Shown here: positions 38,183-49,859 of the stretch, piece by piece
How positions within the stretch are numbered: the stretch's first letter is position 1
Layout: every line of letters begins with the position of its first letter
Assembly: GCA_019843655.1 (NCBI GenBank)
Contig: JACDQD010000002.1
Location: 13,663,154 to 13,727,153, forward strand
DNA from: Lethocerus indicus
Lineage: Eukaryota; Arthropoda; Insecta; Hemiptera; Belostomatidae
DNA: 64,000 nucleotides
Direction: 5' to 3'
The notes under the pieces: generated by a model
What the model was told of the DNA's origin: nothing
The model's database searches: none
Seen by the model: only the letters and a program-made list of their open reading frames with translations
Program-made: the position numbers and the translations under genes

Positions 38183-41127
38183 CTTATTGGGCTCCGACTT
38201 TCGAACGGGCGAATTTCTGGAGCGTTATTCGCTGTGAGTTGAATGCGCATTTCAAAAGCGTACTGGAACGGATGAAAGAAAAATCGCTATTACTGAATGT
38301 TAAGAACGAAAAATAAGGTCTTGAGTTCTTTTAAGATGTTTCATAATTTTCCTTTTCTGCATTGCATTACACATGGAATAATTCAGAAATTAAACTTTAT
38401 TATTTTTCTTAAGTAGAAACATTTTATCTGACATTGCAATGACTGAAAATCATTCCATTTTTTGTCATTTGGTCTTAAGCTCGGCCGGTTTCTGGTACTC
38501 ACTGCCGGTAATAGCATTCAGTCAGATTTACACAGGTGTATTGTATTATAGTATAGAGTTATAAATTATATTATAAATATATAATGAAATGAAAATGTGA
38601 TACACTTATTGTAAATTGTATTGACGCTTGACATCTGCGTAAGTATATGCCACGGAATACTGACATATAAGTAGGGGACAGTGGAGGCTACTTGTGCTTC
38701 GTGTATTACGACCGAGCTCCATAAACGAGTACCGTTCGAGGGCAGAGGCATGTGGAACAAGTACAGTACAATGGTTATGCTAATAACAATGGACCGTATA
38801 ATGTATCGAATAACGGTGCCGGCCGTAACGGCGACGTTTGCTGACCGCTCCGGGGGAAGATGTTGGCAGCGGAGGCCTCATTTGGGAGGGCCCTCCCCGC
38901 ACATTGACTGCCCGCCAGAGGTGTAATAGTCATTTCAAACCCGATTAAAACTGTGCAATTGTGACATCAGTATGATATGACGGTGGAAGTTCAAAATATT
39001 CCACGCAGTTTTCCTCCTTATGAGTTGAAAAAAATGTTTTGGCAATAAAATATGCGACTATCTTGAAAATTGTTCATATTAGAAAGCGGCAGTATTAGCG
39101 ACGTTTTAAATTCATGAATTACCAACCTTTTAGTTAACAAGTTAAGTTTAGTAACAAATTATGAGAATTGTCTAATACCAATATTATTTTTATTATTTAT
39201 ACATCTAGTATTCGATATTATTATGGCATTCTACGACCGGTTGTATGTCAATTGTGAGACATGTCGAAATTGTATATATTACAGTCTACATGCGCCTACA
39301 GTGAGTTCATTCATTGTTCACCTCTCAAATATGCCCGTATTCACGCCTATTTTCCGACATACATTGGATAGATCGCAGAGGTATCCCTTTCAGCGTGTCC
39401 ATTCAGCGATTCGATTGAATCGTTCGACGAGCAAAGTTCAGTGTACCCCACCGAACAGGAATGCACCGCGTCTACGACTAGGCCGGGAACCGAGGAATGT
39501 ATTGTGAAAACTTCCATTGTTTCACTCCTCCGGTCGGATTTGCCGTCGGCCCTCGTGGATCCCGGCGACCGAGCGGGACCGGCGTTAAGTGATTTCGAAT
39601 GTTAGCTGCGAGCGCGGCCCCCATCCGCTACGGCTATCTCGGCGTATCGTACATTTTCCTGGTCCTAGTTGGTGGGGCCCCGAGGACCGGCGTTGGATGG
39701 CTCTAGCTATCGGACACTCTCCCCGAGTACTACTTACCATTCACGCTGTCATGTACCATTGCTTTATCTAATCGCGATTACAGGTACCTAACTTACGATT
39801 TGGGTTTAATTCCCCTAAGTATTTTTAGATCACAGTATCGAAACTCCTTTCGAAACTCGAAATATAGGTTTTTGTTTCAGGCGTCGTCAGTCCCATTCGG
39901 CCGGGCGGCTTCAGATCAAGTTACTTTCGGCGTCCGGTGATTCATGCATTGTCCACAAAACTCCCCACCGTAAGAATTTTTATCCTTATATTATTGTTTG
40001 AGAATGTCTGTGTGCATTTAAGGTCTGTCTCACCGACTTCGAGAAGGTATATTATTTCTACGATTAAAAAATTATTAAATAACCGATTGGGTTTATTCCA
40101 ATAAAGCTATAAACCTTGTAGGCGTTTTTGTTCAAAAGGTAGTGGCCCATTCCGGCCTTATACGGCCCGGCGGGTCGGATAGAGCGATATATCACGAGGG
40201 GCAGTCTGATGTGAGGGTAGTCCGACGGGGTGTAAATGATCGGGCGCCATATGCGGGGTGGGCGGCACACGCCCCCCAATACCGCTAATAGACCCGGCGG
40301 TGGCCAGTTTCTTGCCGGTCCATCCCCCCAACCTCATATATTCTCCGGCCAACAGGTGCTCTACGGCAACACGGCGCGTTGCCGACAAAGTGTAGATTAT
40401 CGCCGGGCAATTTTCAGGGTTGGTCCCCAAACCCGTGCCAAATTCACGATAGCCCCATCCGGTCCTAACCTTTATTGCCATTGAGAAATTCCCGGTTAAC
40501 AGTAAATGTCTCTGTCGGGCCACCTGACTGTCTCCACACCTTTAAGTTATTTTCCCTCTAGATTCAAAAACACGGAGAAATGATCCGACAGGGTGAAATA
40601 TTGTTTACCTCATTATTTTCAAAAATCACTCTTATTAAAGTGAAAATCGATCCCCTATTACGTTCTAGATCCACACAGAAATTATGAAAATAATTAATAA
40701 ATCCTCAGTTACGAATGCTTTCAATGATCATTCTAATGTACGATTCTCGAGGCAATAGACTGTACTAACGAGGACTTAAATTGGCACAATATTTCAATCA
40801 TCTGAAAGGTGCCTTGTTCCCACCTCTGTTCGGCCAGACTGTACCGGTCTCCGAATACCTGGAATTCGAAGGAAAATTCCGAAAAGAGAGAATGCGGTCT
40901 GCCCTCGTGTGCGGACAAATATTTCCCCGAGAGTAATCTAGACCAGTCTTGCGCCAAATATTTTCTTTTTCTTACGAATATTTTATTTTAAATCGTCTTA
41001 GACAATTTACGATTCGAGCGTAAACCGACCACAAGTCAACCTTCGGTCCCCTCCGCGCACTCCCACCCTTATTTTTCAGCCTACGTGAAATCGAAAAACA
41101 TTTTTGAAGTGACAACCTCTTGAATAT

Positions 41128-41146
41128 ATTGATACATTGTATCAAT
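41128..41146. other. Near-perfect palindrome, nine-base arms
   Basis: ATTGATACA, a single T, then TGTATCAAT. The arms are exact. The ATTGATAC half-site resembles a PBC/Hox-type core, but the match is loose. Confidence 0.75.
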
Positions 41147-41410
41147 TTGAGCTTATAAATATTGATGGGTCCAATAGGCGGACTGTTTTGCTCTTCCGTT
41201 TCTCACGGCTGGCTTTTTCCAGTTCAGTTATTATTTTTAGTATCAATCACTTTAACATTCAAATGTTCTACCTCTGCATAGGAGTTTCTGAGAAATTTGA
41301 ATTGATATAATTATATTTTCAAAATACGGTGTACATGCTTTGTGAGGCACTATTGTAAAAGTACAATTTAATTAAATTCGGCTATGATTTAAATTATTAA
41401 ACTTTATCAG

Positions 41411-41436
41411 AATAAAGGTAAACGGCTCCTCTATTA
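41411..41436 (+). repeat. Second copy of the AATAAAGGTAAACG element
   Basis: Matches 26831-26855 at the first fourteen and last eight bases, with a spacer one base longer. Same orientation. Confidence 0.5.
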
Positions 41437-41719
41437 GTACACAGGAATTACGGTTGAATTTACTATTTCAGGATGGAGTAAATCATAAACCATTGACATT
41501 GATTTCGGTAATAATTCAACAGTTTAGTCTTAAAGACACACTACTCAACTAAACAGTTCTAAGAATACAGTTGTTCTAAATACATTAGTATGCTACCCGC
41601 TCGTATAGCAAAAAAAGATACTTGTCGATGGGTAGATCAACGAAAGGATATGGATAGGCGGATGTGAAGGTCCTAAGTGGACATTTCCAGTCTAAAACTC
41701 AACACCCAGGTGTAATTTA

Positions 41720-41739
41720 TTTAAATGAATTCATTTAAA
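41720..41739. other. 20-bp perfect palindrome
   Basis: Exact dyad symmetry over twenty bases centred on GAATTC, with TTTAAAT and ATTTAAA arms. It is the longest perfect palindrome found by eye in the window. Confidence 0.85.
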
Positions 41740-41749
41740 AACATTTTCA

Positions 41750-43000
41750 GACGAATCTCTACATCCACTTCCACTTCGGTCTCATATTCGTAAATTGGTT
41801 TTCAATTTACCACTGAATACTCACTAATAATAACTATTATTATTCCCCGGATATATATTGATAAATCCATTACGTATTAATAAAATAAAATAACATTTTA
41901 ATAGTATAATCGGTTTATTCACATATTCGGAGAACAAATACACTGTACATCAACAGTTATATAACAGTTGTTACAAATTAAAGAAACTGTCTTATAAAAA
42001 AAGTACAAATAGAACAAGAACAAATAAATTAAATGGGACTTTTCAAAACAAACTACATTTTTAATACTACAATATATTTTTTTTTAAATAACTATCAGTA
42101 CCTTATTGTTATTAAAATAGAGTTTTCCAGTCGTATAAGTTATTTAGCAGAATCAATTGCTTTTCTTTGTCGATAAATTCTTGTGTGAATTACACCAAAC
42201 AATCGTTTCACTCAACTGGATCTATCATCCGAACGCATAGCTGTGGTAATTTCATGGAGTATGGTCTAGTGGAGTGGAGCCTTCACCGAGACACGTTTCC
42301 CAAGTTGAGCGCAGAGCGGTCCCGATTCAGACAAACAGCCCTATCCGGCCCCGATCAGACTTCTTTTTATTCCAACGTTTTGCAACGCCAATTGATCATG
42401 CTTTATCGGGTTAAAAGTATTGCACAAAAGTCTGTTTCTGCAATCGTGGGCGCCTCAAGCCAGATATCAGATGACCAAGAGACTCTATCTTAAAAACTCT
42501 CGTGTCTACAGATCGTATCCCTCCCGGTTTGCTAACCATTATTCCTCGAGAATTGAGACAAATTTGTTATTCTTCCCCCTTTCAAGGTTTCGAACGATAT
42601 AAATCTTCAGTTCTGACAGGCCGCAACAGGTTACTCGAACTGTTATCGGCGAAAATATTATGACGTTTGTTCCACGAAATAAGCTCGGTCAATATTTTTC
42701 CTAAACATTTTCGATAGGAATCCGGGCGGTTATGAATTAGGTAAATGAGATTGGGTGTTCATAAATAAGAGGTCATTTATGTCTCTTTAGTAAGATGATC
42801 TATACACATTCTGTACCATCCTTGTCCGCTAACGAACGTCACTTCTTAAAAAGGAAAAATTCTTCGATAAAACTTGGCGAAAGAAAAAATGTCTGAAACC
42901 GGATGACCGTGGACACCGGGCACCGCGTCTTTGTCAGATTACCGCTTGAATAACGGCTCCGATCGCGTAATTACGATAATATATTTAGCGTAAACGATAT
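41750..43000. other. AT-rich non-coding stretch
   Basis: A 108-codon frame at 42167-42493 (with no family motif and overlapped by a second frame) is the only frame of note. No RNA gene or repeat is supported. Confidence 0.5.
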
Positions 43001-43400
43001 TAAATTATGCCCGCGGAGCACGGGAGCCGGCGATGCGGATTACGGGCAGGAAATAAAGGACGGGGGGAGAGAAAAAAGATATAATTGGTATGGGAAAGCG
43101 AGATGCTCGGCCGTGTCCGGGGCCCCTCCTAATGAGGAGTGTGTCGCGACGCCGGGACAACAGACAGGGTAATTGCCGCGGCCTATCCCCCGCCTCCTTC
43201 GATCGAAGGACGTATCTTAATTAAAAATAATTAACAGGCCCCGACAGCCCGTGTAAGGGTGAGTTTCCATTCGCGAGAGCCCGTCCCAGGCGGACCCGCT
43301 ATGACAGTCCCAGTTCGAATAATTTGCATAATCTCTAGCCTGCTCCACGGTACAGATTTCGACTCCAATTGAGCCGGCACCATTAGCCAGGATCACCCCC
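43000..43400. other. CpG-rich block with 16-bp palindrome
   Basis: A short GC- and CpG-rich block. It contains TCCTTCGATCGAAGGA at 43195-43210, an exact sixteen-base palindrome, just before the first copy of the TAATTA-type 20-mer at 43218. Confidence 0.6.
43218..43237 (+). repeat. TAATTA-type 20-mer, copy 1
   Basis: An exact twenty-base match (TAATTAAAAATAATTAACAG) to 43777-43796. It holds two homeodomain-like TAATTA/TAATTAA cores. It lies at the edge of a CpG-rich block. Confidence 0.8.
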
Positions 43401-43689
43401 CAGTCCATCCAAATAGAAAATATGTCGGTTTTTTATCAACTTGGAGATTGGTGGTTCCTCTTTCTTGGAACTCTATAACGTACCTTACTGTTATTTGTGT
43501 ATTACTGTTAGTGTAATAATAGTGAATTTAAGCTTGCGAGGTTTCAGATTATAACCAAATAAGCCGGACGTTGAAGAAAATCCTCCGGTATCCTATCCTA
43601 GTAATTGTAAAGCTACTGGTTTAAATAAGGTTTTAGAAAGAGTAAAGCGGTTTTTCCCAGTAATTTATGTACGGCTTATTAAAATCTTC

Positions 43690-44060
43690 CGCGCTGGAGG
43701 AACATGTTATCGGAGTCCGCGGCACCGGGTCTTTTCACCGTACGTGACTGGAAGCGCACAATACGAAGCGTTTCGCTAATTAAAAATAATTAACAGACAT
43801 CCCTCACGCCTCCCGATCCCGCCAGTTAGGTCCAGCCCCGAGTCACGCCCAATGCGTCTTTCGCATCCGTCATGTTTTCACCCTTTCCGCATACCCCGGC
43901 CGTAATCAGATTGAGGAGCTCTCCGGTCCCAGCGGCTCCTAATCCCGCCGTCAGGTTTCCCTCTTCGGGCCCAACAGATTGACCTCTCACGTTTACCGAA
44001 TCACTTACGGCCCAGATAGTCCGAATGCGCTACCTCCCGATCATTCGACGGATCCCAGCA
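43690..44060. other. CpG-rich block
   Basis: GC-rich, with the second TAATTA-type copy inside it at 43777. No coding frame or domain is seen. Confidence 0.5.
43777..43796 (+). repeat. TAATTA-type 20-mer, copy 2
   Basis: Identical to 43218-43237, same orientation, 559 bases downstream. Flanking bases differ, so the identity is confined to the element. Confidence 0.8.
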
Positions 44061-45690
44061 CGGGATTGTGAGAAGATGAACACCGAAAGCAGAAAATTCC
44101 TGATAATTTCGTGCAGTTAGAACGTAATATTTATAAAAAGATTAATTCCTTATTCCTTATACCGTTATGAAAAATAAGAGGATAAATTATAACCCCTTTG
44201 AACCTATAGGAAAAATGAATTTGTTAAAATGACTGCAGAATCCGTCCGTACCCTACGTGATGCAACAGGCGGCTGACTCATAGCAGGTCGAGGTTATTAA
44301 TGTTGTGGGATTACACTAGTAAATTTAAAATGTTTCCACTGCTCGAATATTACTTTAGCTTTTCACCGTCGTCATCTATTAATACACTTCTCTGTTTTGA
44401 TAATTTAACGTATTTTTTACATTTTTTGAATAATGAATAGAATTTTGTTATTGATAATAACATAGAGTTGGAGCATCGAGCGTGATGATATTAGATGACT
44501 GTTCAAACGGGAAAAGAATGTTTAAACGGGGTCCAGTGACGGGGTAACTTCATGTGAAGAGCCGATTTAACTGGTCGGCGGACTGGATAGAAATTACGCC
44601 AACTACCGGTCAGAAGTTAGCGGGGGAGAGACTTTCCTAACTTGATTGGGGAAATTATCCATTTCTCAATCGGCCGAGTATTTATGTTTCTTCGTTGGAG
44701 GATAATTGCGGGATTGTCCGTTTTGAATGAACGCGTTTCCAGAGGCCGACCGGTGTTGAAACTGGACCAGAATCATTACCAGAAGACGCTCGTGAATGGC
44801 GTTCGAAGGTTGTTCGCAAATTGTATTCAGTTCGTGGTATTGCCGGATCGCCTAAGTGTTTGCTCCTTAATCAACCGTTCTTGTTAATAATTGTGCAGAA
44901 ACCAAGACCAGACTGACGACAGAAGTGAGTAAATATTACTTATGTCATATATTTAAATTACAAAATATTCATCGTCAGGTATCAATTATTTCAGAATTAA
45001 AATGAAGGGTTTTATTATAATAATTTTGGACAGTACTCAACTATTCTCTAGCAATATTTCAAACAAACCGCTCAGTAAAGTCCTTCGGCTATTGGTACAA
45101 ATAGTAGCCTTAACCTTTTTACGCTTATTACGGTCATAGTGGGGCCCGCAAAAGTCCCGGATATTACCGTGATTATCTGTGCCCCCACGATGGTTTGTTC
45201 GGGCTAATTCGACTTTCTCCCAGTCGTCCGTAATAATATTGTTAATATAGTGCCGTACCGACACGCGTCAATATAGTCGATTGAGCAACATCAATGCAGT
45301 GATAAATATTGAGAAATTGCAGTGTCTCGCAATATATGTGCTTATGAACTTTACCATAAAACAAGTAAGAGGAAGCACGTACAATCAAATAAGTTTCTTT
45401 ACTAATAATTGCACTTAACATAGGTACATCCATATCCCATACTCTTATTAATCTGTTTTTATGAAACGATTATTTACATTAATAATTTTAACACTATCTG
45501 ATTAACTTTCCAGAATTTCGCTTTTTCAATATGTTTTAGTGAATAATGTTACGCCAAGAATGGACGTTGCCATTCTCTCTGTGTATACACTACTCGGACA
45601 AAATTCACTTCGTATTTACTGGCATATCCGAAGGCCGTTCTCAGGAAAGCAATCGGACTATAAGAAAACAAAACATAAAAGGAACAAAAA
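44060..45690. other. AT-rich non-coding stretch
   Basis: Short frames only (44642-44887 plus; 45037-45433 minus), none recognised. Confidence 0.55.
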
Positions 45691-46400
45691 AGCAGATCGA
45701 TTCACGCCCCCGTCCTCATCGGGGTTTATCGTCGCCGAGTGGAATAGCGTCCGAAATTACTCAACCGGGGTTGCCTTATCTACCGGTGCGCATTTGAATG
45801 GTCGTTTTGAGGAGTAGCAGCGGTGGGGTGGGGTTGGGGTGAGCGCGGGCTCAACACTTAAAACGGTGTCGAAACCGGGCCGGCCGATCGAGCCGAAGAA
45901 CTTGAAGTAAACTCCGACCGTTGTTTATTGAGTCGTTAGTTATGAAATTATCTTTGGGTTGCGACAGGGGCCCAGACCATCACGACAACTCTGCCCTGGG
46001 AAACAAGGGCCCCCCCCTCCCTCCCGCTCGCCCTCCGCCCCAGCCACTTAATCACCCCGCTCATTCTCCGTTCCTATCGGATAGGTCGACCCCGGTCACC
46101 GCTTCCACTCGCCGAGGGAAATTAATATCCGATACGCGTTCCACCTTTTCCCAGTCCTTTCCTTTAGCTAAGTGACTCTGTGCGCCGGCCGCAATTTAGC
46201 CCGGCCTCGAATTTAGTAATTAACCTCTATGTAAATTTCGGAGGTCCGAACAAACGAGACGGCCCCGCCATTAGGGCGCAATCGTTCGTATCTTTAAAAT
46301 CTCCTTTTCCGCCCATCTTTCGATATACACAATTACGCCCGCCGGAGGGTAGCCGAAATAACAGTTTCAAATTAATGGGTCCAAAATGTCAATAAAATTA
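45690..46400. other. CpG-rich block
   Basis: GC-rich with a C8 tract (46010-46017). Plus-strand frames at 45539-46395 overlap one another in different registers and lack domains; Pro/Arg-rich text suggests composition rather than coding. Confidence 0.5.
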
Positions 46401-49260
46401 AACGTTATTATCCGATTATCTCCGGCATAGCTGAATCCATTCCATGACTTATTTTAAGCATCGTCGTCCGGTAATTCCATTATTTGTGATATTTATGACG
46501 TGCTCGTCCAAGTACGGCCACCCACTCATTTTTAAATGAAGCAAATGATTATCGTAATTGAAGCACGCGTTTTCGTCTATGGGGTCAGTTATTTTATTCC
46601 CGATCATTTCCTAAACGGAACGAATTAATTATTTTCTTTTGCTGAACGATTGCCTTCATACAAGCAAAACTGGCCCAATCAAAAGAGGTGAAATGCCCGC
46701 CATAATTTAGTGAACCAGGACCCAGTTATAGTGTAGTGTGTTAGAGAGGCCATCTAGGTTGGCATTCAGGATCTGGACATGTCATTTAAAATGAATCAGC
46801 AAAACCGACTACTCTTCGGCTATCTGAAATTTGTAAATTAATGCCATTCCCTTTAGAGGTATGCTATGACTTGGATGGATAATTCAAATTTAAATTACAG
46901 TCGGTACTTAAAATCTTATGTATCGTGTTACCGGCGAACGATTCTCAGAAATTGATCAGATGGCCACTAAGTTTCGTAAGTGCACTAGTTAGCAAAAGGG
47001 CCCGTTATTTAAAACACGACACAATTTAGTCGGCAGAAATGAAATTATTCATAGCCCGAGATAATAAGACGGTAGCTTTGCCACCTGTATGTCGGATGGT
47101 GGAAAAAAAGAGAAAACAATTACTCACTATTCGACAAGTCATGTAGTGATTTTACTTCGGGGCCCTGTTTTGAGAATAATCGGTTTGGGGGGCCGACCTA
47201 CTTTTTTCCAGCCTAGAAAGCCTTACTGATTTATAGCCTGACAAGTCGCAAGCGGACAAGAAAGTAATTGGCGTTTGTTCATTAAACGGTATCACGTTTT
47301 GAGAGGGAGAAAGAGAGAGAATGAAACGGAGAGAACGAAAGAGATTGACAGAGAGAAAGAGAGGCCCAGGGTATAAAGAGAAATCCTCAACGTTATCTAT
47401 CGTTATACACCGGAGGGGATCACTGTAGTACGCAGTTCCGGATTCGAGTTAGTCACATATCGATAATAATTAATTCATTCATTCCCGTATTACATTTTAT
47501 TTTTTATTTACTTATTAACTTAATTGTATTTTATGACTATATAATTTGTTAACTGAGAAAACCCCTCTAACAGAAGTAATATCGAATTGCACTAAAATAA
47601 CTAAATGGTTATACATTCAGATTAACTTCATCTCCTGTTAAAACGGTATTGCAAATGTCGAAATAAATTAGGCGTTGGACAAATAATTTGTGTTCATAAC
47701 TCCCAAGAATAGTTTTCAATAAGAAGCGTGTAAAAAAGGGAGCATATAACGCTTCCCGTTAGTTATTGTTCTAGATGTGTACTCGGGTTGTAGTATATCT
47801 AAACTGTGGTCGTAAGTCGCAATCTGGTGCCTGTATCTGGCCGGAGCTATCGGGTATCGGCCCGTGTTCACACAGCCGGGTTTGTACGCCCAATAAAACC
47901 AATACAAATAACAATACAACAGTGCTAGCGTACACCCCAGATAGAGACGTCGCCCGTCACGGTCATAATTCCCGTGGCGGTGACCTCTCGCCGCCGCCGC
48001 CGCCGCCCGGTTAGGCCTATCGCCCCTACCCTAGAGCCCCTAGTGTGCCTAGTGCATTCATCGCTTATTAGCCCCCGGCGCTATTCATTCATCCCTCCCT
48101 CCATTTAAATAAACCGCCCGTGTTAACCGATTACACTGTTAGATATCATTCTCACCTGTGGATCACTCCGTAACGAGCTGCAGTCCTACACAGTAACAGT
48201 CAGTATGCAAAGCGAATTTTAGAATTTGGAAGCGACTACATCTGAATTATTTATTATATTATTATTTATTTCATCGCTCAGTCCCATTATAAATACCTCG
48301 TCGTAACAGGTAACATCACATAACGGAACCATACATTTTTCTGTACGTAAATATTATTTTACCTCCGAAATATTAGTTCCATATAGAAATGAGTGCATTC
48401 AAATTGCTGCTTTCATTTACATATTGTCAACAGAAGGTAATCGACACGATATTTCAGGAGTATCGGCTATTGAAACTCTCGAACTTTATTTCGCTCACCT
48501 TTCGTGTTTCGTGTTCTCCAGGAAGGTGAACCGGGATCGAAGCCCATGATTCAATCGGATTTTTTTCAGCTTTACGTTCGGAGCGAATATTAAAGACCGT
48601 ATTCATTGGAGCGAAATCATTCCAAGGTGGGGACCTGACAATGCTCGATTATAATATCGCTTTGAATAAGATTTTGAACCAATAATTTTACGGGACCGGG
48701 GTCCGACCGCCTCGAGAGCTTCGGCCTCAAAACTGGTCGGTTGCGAACGATCCGGACCATAATTTCTTTTTTTTTTCTTCCCTTAAATATTGTATATAAA
48801 AGCCAGCTTAGCGGTCGTTACCTACCACAGCCGCTAGGCGTGGTGACCGCTAAGGATTACACCGGGCCTCGTAAAACACCTACGCGACTATCTCTTTAAA
48901 ATGCGGATAAAAATCCGTCTTTATTATTCGTTAAAAATTTACGATAATTATTATCCTTTCCGTCCTAAATACGGCCTATAATAAAAGGAGGCCGTGAGCG
49001 TTGGATGTTTTGTGGTAATGGCGGGTATTCGAAGCATTCGTGTGCAAGGACTCTTCCAAAAAGAAATAATGGAGATTTAATATCGAATCAATTTAAATGC
49101 GGATTTAGTATTTTCGAGTGAAATACTGCCAGACTGTTTTTATACTGTCATTAATTACTGTTTTATAAAGTTCCTTTCTATTTAGCAAGCGTTTTAACCG
49201 TCGAGAAGAAAGTAGAAAGTTGTTGTGTAACATAGAACGGCCGTTGAATTTTTCCTTTTC
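46400..49260. other. Non-coding stretch with GA-rich tract and CGC repeat
   Basis: A GA-rich tract lies at 47304-47363 and a (CGC)6 repeat at 47989-48007. The frames at 47716-48014 on opposite strands overlap. No gene is recognised. Confidence 0.5.
47989..48007 (+). repeat. (CGC)6 microsatellite
   Basis: Six CGC/CCG units plus one base in a CpG-rich patch. Confidence 0.93.
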
Positions 49261-49770
49261 AAGTGGGATTAATGAGTGCTCCGGCGGGACGGGGCCCGCG
49301 GTCCGAGGCGAGAGCTCTCGGGTAATCATTCTCGGGTTGTGGGACTCGGGACGGGAAACGCGAGAGCGTCCTTGAACTTGTTAGTTGGCGAAGCGACGGA
49401 ACATTCCCGTGTGGTGAGTGGTCCCGCAGCGAGCACCGCCCGGCATCCATCATTCCGATCACGTACGCTCCTCATTAGCCTACAGCAACACTTATTACAG
49501 TAAACACCATTTTAGGCGACTCCTGGGGTTTCCTGCGGCGCTGTGACCTTGCCCCCTCGCGGCAGTATTCAAATGAACCGCCCCGAATTAAGTGTACATC
49601 CCCGGCCCGTGATAAACGGGCGCTCTCTTATCCTGGGGTAAGTGGACAGGCGAGAGGAGACTCCCGGCTATAGGAGGGCCATCGCCCTCCCACATAACAC
49701 ACGGTCCTATCGTATCCCCGGGGCACACACATCCCCCCCTCGCCACCCTATCGCTTTAATGGTACAAGCA
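49260..49770. other. CpG-rich block with 12-bp palindrome
   Basis: GC-rich. It contains CGAGAGCTCTCG (49309-49320), an exact palindrome, followed by repeated CTCGGG and GCGAGAG segments. Plus- and minus-strand frames overlap, so coding is not supported. Confidence 0.5.
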
Positions 49771-49859
49771 CAATCTTCCTTCTGCCGACCCTCCATATAC
49801 GTTTGCGAAAGATGTTCTGGTGTTTTACCTAGGGTGGTGTTACACAAACCGTCTGCATG

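Larger units (their letters stand above)
35460..41100. other. Non-coding stretch, mostly AT-rich
   Basis: Short frames only. GC-rich patches lie at about 38820-38930, 39530-39760 and 40140-40520. The patch at 40140-40520 is open on both strands (a 121-codon minus frame and an 82-codon plus frame), as expected for stop-poor composition. The C14 tract, the palindrome and two hairpins in this span are listed separately. Confidence 0.55.

Noticed and set aside
40158..40523. 121-codon minus-strand frame
   Set aside because: Overlaps an open plus-strand frame in a CpG-rich patch and has no motif.
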